Positions 1 through 4,967 of a stretch of DNA of 7,382 nucleotides are shown one piece after another. The stretch's first letter is position 1, and the number at the start of each line of letters is the position of its first letter. The translations under genes were made by a program, and so were the position numbers. Source of the DNA: Thioalkalivibrio sp. (GTDB taxonomy: Bacteria; Pseudomonadota; Gammaproteobacteria; SpSt-1174). Under the pieces are notes generated by a model. It did not search any database, was not told the origin of the DNA, and saw only the letters and a program-made list of their open reading frames with translations. Location of the stretch: assembly GCA_011046015.1 (NCBI GenBank), contig DSBO01000123.1:1-7382 (forward strand), given 5' to 3'.

Positions 1-115
1 CCGCCAGGCGGTACTAAATCCCCGACAGAATGGCCGGAATGAGCCCATCAGCTCCCTGCAGGGGCCTATTCCGCTATTCCGGCCATTCTGTCGGGGATTT
101 AGTACCGCCTGGCGG
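1..115. repeat. 40-bp perfect inverted repeat with 35-nt spacer at left edge
   Basis: Bases 1-40 are the exact reverse complement of 76-115, with 41-75 as spacer. The outer 11 bases of each arm (1-11 and 105-115) are themselves a small palindrome, CCGCC-N-GGCGG. The spacer contains the palindrome CCCTGCAGGG (54-63), and an 8-nt direct repeat CTATTCCG occurs twice in tandem (66-73, 74-81), the second copy running into the right arm. The arm begins exactly at base 1, so its true outer end is not visible and no target-site duplication can be tested. No transposase is nearby. It could be a fold-back artefact at a contig end, a MITE, or paired insertion-sequence ends; the repeated ATTCCG motifs loosely recall the terminal repeats of some IS21-type elements, which is only an impression. 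The repeat itself is certain, its nature is not. Confidence 0.9.
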
Positions 116-248
116 CAATACGCCCTCGCGGCCCGCGACACATATCCTTCACCTGCGCTTTGAGCTAATCTCGCTCAAACACCAAGACCCCGGCCAGAGG
201 GTCGGCACGATAACTATTATTAAAGCTCACTCGTGAAGGAGTAGACGC
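116..248 (+). promoter_or_regulatory. Leader/promoter region and ribosome binding site of the rhodanese gene
   Basis: This non-coding stretch separates the left-edge inverted repeat from the rhodanese start. It is noticeably more A+T-rich near 205-228, where TAACTATTAT (211-220) could supply a sigma-70 -10 element (TATTAT at 215-220). No good TTGACA-like -35 lies 16-18 bp before it, so a promoter would need an activator or another sigma factor. GAAGGAG at 235-241 is a strong Shine-Dalgarno sequence 7 nt before the ATG and fixes the start. A short hairpin, GACCC/GGGTC (186-190/199-203), is also visible. Confidence 0.5.
159..179. promoter_or_regulatory. Dyad-symmetric candidate operator upstream of the rhodanese gene
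   Basis: TTTGAGC (159-165) and its exact reverse complement GCTCAAA (173-179) flank a 7-nt spacer, giving a 21-bp dyad centred about 80 bp before the rhodanese start codon. The size and half-site spacing suit a dimeric helix-turn-helix regulator. There is no T-tract, so it is not a terminator. No regulator gene is in the window, so the binding protein is unknown and the role is inferred from symmetry and position only. Confidence 0.35.
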
Positions 249-1043
249 ATGTTAAAGGCGTTAACGGCCCTCGGGCTCGCCCTCATATTGCTTGCACCCA
301 CCCTGTCCATGGCCAACGAGTTCCCGGGCCGCGCCACCTACAGCACCATTCCCGTGATGGAACTCGACGAACTGGCCGAGCGCCTCGACGAGGTGCACGT
401 GGTGGACGTGCGCTCCCTGTACGAATTCAATGTGCTGCACATCCAGGGCGCGGTGCATATCGCCCTGGACGACCCGGACTTCATCGGCAAGCTGCAGGAA
501 CTCAAGCAACAGGCCGACCAGCCGGTGGTGTTCTACTGCAACGGCAAGACCTGCTACAAGTCGTACAAGGCCTGCGACAAGGCCAAGGGCCGCGGTATCT
601 CCGACGCCTATGCCTACGACGCGGGCATCTTCGACTGGACCAAGGCCCACCCGGAGGCCTCGGTGCTGCTGGGCCGCTCGCCGGTCGATCCGGCTCGCCT
701 GATCAGCGGCGACGACTTCGACAAGCGCCTGCTCGCGCCGGAGAAGTTCGCCGAGATGGTGCACTCGGGCGACGCGGCGGTGATCGACATCCGCGAGGCC
801 ACCCAGCGCGCTGCCACCTCGCTGTTCCCCAACCGCCAGCAGGACATCTCGCTGGACGACACCGCCGGCATCGACGCCATGCTCTCGCGCGTGGCTCAGC
901 GGGGCGGCACCGTGCTGGTGTACGACGAGGCAGGCAAACAGGTGCAGTGGTTCCAGTACTACCTGGAAGACAAGGGCATCAAGGACTATTACTTCATGAA
1001 GGGCGGCTCCAAGGCCTTCTTCAAGGAAGTGCTGATGATGTAA
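249..1043 (+). CDS. Exported tandem rhodanese-like (sulfurtransferase) protein
   Basis: This 264-residue protein begins with a Sec signal peptide (about residues 1-22: Lys3, a Leu/Ala-rich core, then a SMA-NE cleavage site), so it should act in the periplasm. The first rhodanese domain (about 38-140) has the CH2A-like VVDVRSLYEF segment (51-60) and the active-site loop starting CNGKTC at Cys97, the expected persulfide-forming cysteine, with a second cysteine at 102. The second domain (about 160-262) keeps the fold pattern (VIDIRE at 178-183, a C-terminal MKGG segment at 250-253), but the loop position reads YDEAGK, with Asp226 where the cysteine belongs, so it is probably non-catalytic. Rhodaneses move sulfane sulfur from donors such as thiosulfate to thiol acceptors or carry it on a persulfide; the physiological donor here is unknown. 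The start is supported by GAAGGAG 7 nt upstream. The gene stands alone, with its own terminator. Confidence 0.9.
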   Translation: MLKALTALGLALILLAPTLSMANEFPGRATYSTIPVMELDELAERLDEVHVVDVRSLYEFNVLHIQGAVHIALDDPDFIGKLQELKQQADQPVVFYCNGKTCYKSYKACDKAKGRGISDAYAYDAGIFDWTKAHPEASVLLGRSPVDPARLISGDDFDKRLLAPEKFAEMVHSGDAAVIDIREATQRAATSLFPNRQQDISLDDTAGIDAMLSRVAQRGGTVLVYDEAGKQVQWFQYYLEDKGIKDYYFMKGGSKAFFKEVLMM

Positions 1044-1044
1044 A

Positions 1045-1061
1045 CCGGGGGGTGGCCCCGG
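1045..1061 (-). terminator. Weak hairpin, possible minus-strand terminator
   Basis: CCGGGG (1045-1050) and CCCCGG (1056-1061) form a 6-bp GC stem with a 5-nt loop just after the rhodanese stop codon. Read on the minus strand it is followed by TTTA, a short T-run. It could therefore help end transcription coming from the DUF4124 gene, together with the stronger hairpin at 1073-1092. The short T-tract keeps confidence low. Confidence 0.3.
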
Positions 1062-1072
1062 CAACGGTGAAG

Positions 1073-1098
1073 AGGCCCCGCTTGCGGGGCCTTTTTTT
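1073..1098 (+). terminator. Strong intrinsic terminator after the rhodanese gene
   Basis: AGGCCCCGC (1073-1081) pairs perfectly with GCGGGGCCT (1084-1092) across a 2-nt TT loop (or a CTTG tetraloop if the last pair opens). Seven consecutive T residues run from 1092 to 1098. This is a textbook Rho-independent terminator for the forward rhodanese transcript, 29 bp after its stop. In the reverse direction the stem lacks a T-tract, so it is mainly one-directional, although it may slow transcription from the convergent gene. Confidence 0.93.
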
Positions 1099-1103
1099 AT
1101 GCC

Positions 1104-1751
1104 TCAGTCGAGGCCGGCGCCGGCGACCGGGCCCGAGTCGCAAAAGCGCTGCAGGCCGTCGTGCAGGACCTCGGGCGGGTAGTTGGCGATGCAGCGCCAC
1201 TCGAAGCCGTGGCCGCCCATGGCGGGGATGGGGTCGAGCTCGATGCGCCGGTTATCGCCCAGGCGGGGGGCGAGATGGGCGATGATCACGCCCTCGGCCC
1301 CCAGCTCGATGCGGGTGAAGCGCGAGCCGCCGACGGCCAGCGGATTGACGCCCACGGATTCCAGGTCGGCGGGCCAGCGCCCCCGGGCGGCGAAGAATTC
1401 CGTCATGCCCTGGCGCAGCGGACGTAGCGCGGCGATGGCCTGGCGCAGCTCGGCGGTGAGGAGCAGGCGCTCCCCCTCGAGGTCTTCCGCGCTCTGCGCG
1501 GCTGCCGGCTCGGCCGTGGCCGGCACGCCGTCTGCCGCATCGGACGGGGCCGAGCCGGGAGTAGCCGGCGCGGCGGGCTCGGCAGGCCGGCTCGCCCGCT
1601 CGCGCAGCGTCTCCGCCTCCGCCGGACAGGGACGATCGCTGAAGCTCATCGTCCCCTCGGCATCCCGGCACTGGTAGTAGTCGGCGCCGACTGCCGGCAG
1701 GCCCGTCAGGCACAGGCCCATGCAGGCCAGGGCCAGGTACTGCTTGTTCAT
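1104..1751 (-). CDS. Exported DUF4124 protein with pilin-like C-terminal domain
   Basis: The protein has 215 residues. The N-terminal signal peptide (about 1-23, ending AVGA before DYYQC) is followed by a DUF4124 motif (about 24-43: YYQCRD...SFSDRPCP, with Cys28 and Cys42). Then comes an Ala/Pro/Glu-rich low-complexity linker (about 44-92) and a C-terminal domain (about 95-205). That domain reads like the globular part of a type IV pilin: an amphipathic helix, a FFAARGRWP turn (119-127), strands around RFTRIELGAEGVIIAHL, and a WRC...FC pair (Cys187, Cys204) where pilins close their disulfide D-loop. There is no class III prepilin leader, so it should not be polymerised in the usual way. The start is chosen at 1751 because the ATG has an AAGGGGG ribosome site just upstream and begins the signal peptide; the same frame stays open further upstream only as a shadow of the MATE gene. 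Function unknown; perhaps a pilus-associated or cell-envelope protein. Confidence 0.85.
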   Translation of the reverse strand: MNKQYLALACMGLCLTGLPAVGADYYQCRDAEGTMSFSDRPCPAEAETLRERASRPAEPAAPATPGSAPSDAADGVPATAEPAAAQSAEDLEGERLLLTAELRQAIAALRPLRQGMTEFFAARGRWPADLESVGVNPLAVGGSRFTRIELGAEGVIIAHLAPRLGDNRRIELDPIPAMGGHGFEWRCIANYPPEVLHDGLQRFCDSGPVAGAGLD

Positions 1752-1793
1752 GCCACCCCCCTTCTCGGTCGCCTCCTCGGCGCCCCGTGCCCC

Positions 1794-1823
1794 TCTATAC
1801 CACGACCCTGGCGACCATGTCCC
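1794..1823 (-). promoter_or_regulatory. Candidate sigma-70 promoter of the DUF4124 gene
   Basis: On the minus strand, GGGACA (1823-1818) and TATAGA (1799-1794) are separated by 18 bp. Each matches four of six consensus bases. Transcription would start near 1787, giving a leader of about 36 nt to the ATG at 1751. It lies in the 161-bp gap after the MATE stop, which also holds a perfect 12-bp palindrome GTCCCCGGGGAC (1868-1879) and a 5-bp GCCGG/CCGGC stem (1882-1886/1893-1897). Neither has a T-tract, so no clear intrinsic terminator closes the operon and read-through into this gene is possible. Confidence 0.4.
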
Positions 1824-1912
1824 GCGTCGGGGTCGCAGGCCGAACCAGAGCCGGTAGCCAGTCAGGCGTCCCCGGGGACACGCCGGTCGATGCCGGCTCC
1901 GTCGTGGCGGCA

Positions 1913-3244
1913 CTAGATCCGTAGCCGTCGCCAGGCGCCGCTGACGAACCAGGTCCAGGCCGCGATCAGGCAGACCAGCCAGCCCGCGACCTCCGCGGCC
2001 CAGACCCACGGCAGGGAGAGGCCCAGGCCGAAGGCCGCCACCGCCGCCACGGTGAGGGTGGTGAGCGAGATGACGACCTGGATCGCCAGCGCGGCCCAGG
2101 TGTCGCCGGTGCCAGCCACGGCGGCGTTGAAGGCCTCGGCCGGCACCGCGATGAAGGTGGCGAGCATGACCACCATCAGGCTGATCAGGGCGGCCTCGAT
2201 GAGGTCCTCGTCCGGGGTGAACAGGGAGAGCACCCATTCGGGCGCCAGCCCGGTGATGAGCAGCACGGGCACCACCCCAGCCAGCGAGAGTGTCATGGCG
2301 CGGCGAATGAGCAGGCCGAGCTGGCCCTGGCGCCGCTGGCCGATGAGGTTGCTCACCATGGAGCAGACCGACTCGGAGAAGGCGTCCACGGGGATCAGGA
2401 ACACGGCGTAGCAGCTGTAGACGATGGTGGCGATGGCCAGCGACTGCTCGCCGAGCTGCTCGATGATGAGGAAGAACAGGAACCAGCGCGCGGTCTCCAC
2501 CAACGCGTCCAGCGACACGGGCGTGCCGATGCCGACCAGGTGCCGGGCCATGGCGCCGTCCCAGCGCGTGAAGCGCAGCAGCCCGTAGCTGACGGTGTAG
2601 CGCCGGCGGATCACGTCGGCGGTGATGAACAGCACGGCGGCGATCTCCGCACCCAGCGAGGCCACGCCCGCCCCGGCGATACCCATCTCGGGCAGACCGA
2701 AGTTGCCAAAGATCAACAGGTAGTCGAGCAGGATGTTGGTGACGGCGAGCACGACGGTGGCGCCGATCAGCACCCGGGTGCGCGAGATGCCGACGTAGAA
2801 CGCGCTGTAGGCCAGGTTGATGGCGTTGAACAGCAGGCCGAAGGCGGCGATGCGCAGGTAGTCGTGCACGGCCAGGTGCACCTCCACCGAGGCGAGCACC
2901 TCGCGCGTGAAGGCGGGCAGTACGAACAGGATCACGCCGATCATCAGCAGCGAGGCGAGCGCCAGCAGGTACAGCCCCTGGTTGAAGGCGCGCCCCACGC
3001 TGGCCGGTTCGCGCTCCCCCACCCGGCGGCCGATGACGATCTGGATGGCGTCCACCAGGCCGAGGGTGAGAAAGGTGGCGAAGGCGAAGATCGCCCCGGC
3101 CAGGCCGATCGCCGCCAGCTCGGTGAGGCCGTAGCGGGCGAGGAAGATGGCGTCGGTCACCTCCACCACCGTCTCGCTGATGCCGGCCAGGATCAGCGGA
3201 TAGGAGACGGACCAGATCCGGCGGTAGCTGGGGGTGAAGGCCAT
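1913..3244 (-). CDS. MATE-family efflux transporter
   Basis: The 443-residue product is a polytopic inner-membrane protein with about twelve hydrophobic helices in two pseudo-symmetric halves, the usual MATE architecture and length. The N-lobe carries a family-like segment, NILLDYLLIFG followed by LPEMGIAGAGVAS (170-196). The C-lobe has the matching helix near 352-380, ending in FNAAVAGTGDT. MATE pumps export organic cations, drugs or metabolites in exchange for Na+ or H+; the ion and substrate cannot be told from this sequence. It is the last gene of the four-gene cluster, and its ATG lies 6 nt after the TAG of the preceding gene. That junction reads CTAGCCCCCCATG with no Shine-Dalgarno sequence, so translation probably depends on ribosomes finishing the upstream gene. 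The start fits the family because the first helix begins near residue 11. Context suggests it exports the product of the two upstream enzymes. Confidence 0.92.
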   Translation of the reverse strand: MAFTPSYRRIWSVSYPLILAGISETVVEVTDAIFLARYGLTELAAIGLAGAIFAFATFLTLGLVDAIQIVIGRRVGEREPASVGRAFNQGLYLLALASLLMIGVILFVLPAFTREVLASVEVHLAVHDYLRIAAFGLLFNAINLAYSAFYVGISRTRVLIGATVVLAVTNILLDYLLIFGNFGLPEMGIAGAGVASLGAEIAAVLFITADVIRRRYTVSYGLLRFTRWDGAMARHLVGIGTPVSLDALVETARWFLFFLIIEQLGEQSLAIATIVYSCYAVFLIPVDAFSESVCSMVSNLIGQRRQGQLGLLIRRAMTLSLAGVVPVLLITGLAPEWVLSLFTPDEDLIEAALISLMVVMLATFIAVPAEAFNAAVAGTGDTWAALAIQVVISLTTLTVAAVAAFGLGLSLPWVWAAEVAGWLVCLIAAWTWFVSGAWRRLRI

Positions 3245-3250
3245 GGGGGG

Positions 3251-4231
3251 CTAGATGAGCGCGATGTCGTAGGACTTGCGGTTGAGGTGCATGACCATGC
3301 AGGAGAGCAGCGCGCCGCTCTTCAGGTACTCGCCGAGGTTGAAGAAGGCGACCTCGAAGCCCTGCTCGGCGGCGATGTCCTCCAAGCGGCGGTTCTTGGC
3401 CAGCTCGTAGCCATAGTCCGGGTTGTCGCGGCGCATCTCCTGGATGTTGGAGGCATTGAGCAGCAGGTTGCCCAGGCGCACGTTGTTGCACACGCCGGAG
3501 TAGCAGTCGTCCACGCTCACGTCGATGATGTTGGTGACCTTTTCGATCTGCGCGACCTCGTCACGGCTGTACATCTCGGTGCAGACCAGCGTGTCGTCGC
3601 GCGTGAGCGGGAAGATGGTGCAGTCCAGGTGGTACAGGTGCGGATCGGTCTCCTCCAGCTTGACCACCTGCATGTCGAACTCGCTCTCCAGCCATTCGTG
3701 GGCGGCGCGCTCGGAGCGGATGCCGTAGCCGCCGATGTAGACGTTGTCGTAGAGGTGCTTGAGCTCGGCCTCGCCCTCGAAATGGTGCGGCGGGACGACC
3801 ACGTTGTAGCCCATGGCATCGAAGAAGCGCTCGGCGATGGGGGTCTCGGCGCGGCGCACATCGGTGGCGAAGTTGGAGAGCACCACGGTGTCGGGCTCGG
3901 GCAGATGCTCGAGCACCACGCCGGTGTTGGCGCTGTAGACCAGGTCCTGCAGCCCGGCCTCGGCCGGCGTGGGCAGCAGGTACACCAGCGCCTCGGCGGC
4001 GATGTAGTGGTAAAGCTGCATGAACTGGTTGAGGGCACGCGGTACGTCGACGCGGCGCTTCTGCTCGTCGAGTTCCTCCATCCAGACGTTGTTGGGAACG
4101 TCGGCGGCCAGCGAGAACGGCACGTTCATGAGGAAGGCGGGCTTGTCCAGCGAGCTGGGGTTGAGCTCGCGGTGAAAGCGTGCGCCGGCCTGGGCCTGGG
4201 CCTTGCGGATCTCGGTCGACCGGCAGCTCAT
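3251..4231 (-). CDS. Arginine deiminase / dimethylargininase / amidinotransferase-superfamily enzyme
   Basis: This 326-residue soluble protein shows the pattern of guanidine-modifying enzymes with the five-bladed pentein fold. Visible elements are NVPFSL...NNVWMEE (36-53), ANTGVVLEH (101-109), FEGEAELKHL with acidic residues Glu152/Glu154 (151-160), GYGIRSERAAHEWL (168-181), HLDC with likely catalytic His201 (201-204), and a C-terminal SGALLSCMV in which Cys311 is the expected nucleophile. Members attack the guanidinium carbon of arginine-like substrates through a Cys-amidino intermediate, then hydrolyse it (deiminase, dimethylargininase) or pass it to an amine (amidinotransferase). Which reaction occurs here is not decidable: the length lies between typical dimethylargininases and glycine amidinotransferases. 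The ATG overlaps the upstream TGA as ATGA, with GGAG (4239-4242, read on the minus strand) 7 nt ahead, which supports this start and translational coupling to the decarboxylase-like gene. Confidence 0.82.
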   Translation of the reverse strand: MSCRSTEIRKAQAQAGARFHRELNPSSLDKPAFLMNVPFSLAADVPNNVWMEELDEQKRRVDVPRALNQFMQLYHYIAAEALVYLLPTPAEAGLQDLVYSANTGVVLEHLPEPDTVVLSNFATDVRRAETPIAERFFDAMGYNVVVPPHHFEGEAELKHLYDNVYIGGYGIRSERAAHEWLESEFDMQVVKLEETDPHLYHLDCTIFPLTRDDTLVCTEMYSRDEVAQIEKVTNIIDVSVDDCYSGVCNNVRLGNLLLNASNIQEMRRDNPDYGYELAKNRRLEDIAAEQGFEVAFFNLGEYLKSGALLSCMVMHLNRKSYDIALI

Positions 4232-4965
4232 GAGGCGACTCCGGTTGGTTTGGGGGTAATGCGCACCAGCGGATCGACGGCACCCTCGACATGGGTGCCG
4301 ACCTCCACCAGCGGCGTGAAATCGAAGCGCGCAGACAGCGGGACGATGAGGTCCACCTGAGAGCCGTAGCGGATCTGCGAGAAGCGCTGGTTCTGCGCGA
4401 ACACCTGGTTCTGCTTCAGGTTGAACGGGGTGATACAGTCCACGTCGTAGTCGGCGACCTGCAGCACGTAGTAGCGCTGGCCGAGCTCGAGGCTGGTGAT
4501 GGTGTTGAGCACGCGCTGGTTGGCGAACAGGTAGTCGGCGTTACGCGTGTAGGGCGCGATGTCCGCGAGCAGATCCTTTTCCACCCCCAGCATCGGCAGG
4601 TTGTGGGTGCCGATGGGCTCGAGCTCGCGGTAGCCCAGGCGTCCGGCGTAGGGCATGCGGTTGATGTGCACATCGTAGAAGGTCATGAAGATCCCGACCA
4701 CCAGGCAGGGCCGGTCGAAGTCGGGCAGGCGCATGGCCTCGCGCAGCGAAAAGGGCCGGCCCTTGATATCGACGATGGCCTCGTCGGGCGCGACGGTCTT
4801 CGCGTAGAGCACGATGCCATCGGCGGGCGGGAAGAAGAAGCTGGCGTCCGCAAACACCGGGCGGTTGGGGTCACGGAAGAAGTATTGCTCCGACAGCCAG
4901 CGCATGGGCTTGCCGCGCACGGCGGCAACGTCCTCGTCCAGCCATTGCCTGATCGGCTTGGCCAT
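4228..4965 (-). CDS. Phosphatidylserine decarboxylase-like pyruvoyl enzyme
   Basis: This 245-residue protein belongs to the phosphatidylserine decarboxylase family. It shows FFRDPNR (29-35), PADG (47-50), GIFMTFYDVHINRMPYAG (91-108) and YGSQVDLIVP (200-209). In the family the proenzyme cuts itself at the Gly-Ser bond and the serine becomes the pyruvoyl cofactor; here that is Ser202, with Asp49 and His100 as the other members of the self-cleavage triad. The C-terminal product would be about 44 residues. I see no N-terminal membrane helix, so the substrate may be soluble rather than phosphatidylserine; some relatives, such as the fungal tryptophan decarboxylase PsiD, act on free amino acids. 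GGGAGGGG lies upstream of the ATG inside the end of the preceding gene, only 2 nt separate that stop from this start, and the 3' end overlaps the next gene by 4 nt. Family confident, substrate unknown. Confidence 0.85.
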   Translation of the reverse strand: MAKPIRQWLDEDVAAVRGKPMRWLSEQYFFRDPNRPVFADASFFFPPADGIVLYAKTVAPDEAIVDIKGRPFSLREAMRLPDFDRPCLVVGIFMTFYDVHINRMPYAGRLGYRELEPIGTHNLPMLGVEKDLLADIAPYTRNADYLFANQRVLNTITSLELGQRYYVLQVADYDVDCITPFNLKQNQVFAQNQRFSQIRYGSQVDLIVPLSARFDFTPLVEVGTHVEGAVDPLVRITPKPTGVAS

Positions 4966-4967
4966 GT

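Noticed and set aside
203..220. GGCACG-containing sequence resembling the start of a sigma-54 promoter before the rhodanese gene
   Set aside because: The -12 TTGC element is missing at the required spacing.
30..236. 68-codon forward open frame over the left inverted repeat
   Set aside because: It spans the palindrome and the promoter region, has no ribosome site and shows no recognisable protein features.
261..1064. 267-codon reverse open frame opposite the rhodanese gene
   Set aside because: Val/His/Leu-rich shadow of a well-supported gene; no motif, and it would run across the terminator region.
1752..3491. Upstream extension of the DUF4124 reading frame to a 795-residue protein
   Set aside because: The extension is Arg/Pro/His-rich shadow translation of the MATE gene in another frame. 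The ATG at 1751 with its own ribosome site and signal peptide is the natural start.
2540..4360. 606-codon forward open frame opposite the MATE and pentein-enzyme genes
   Set aside because: It lies antisense to two clearly recognisable genes, its translation is low-complexity (His, Gly, Val, Asp, Gln-rich) with no known motif, and long antisense frames are common in high-GC DNA.
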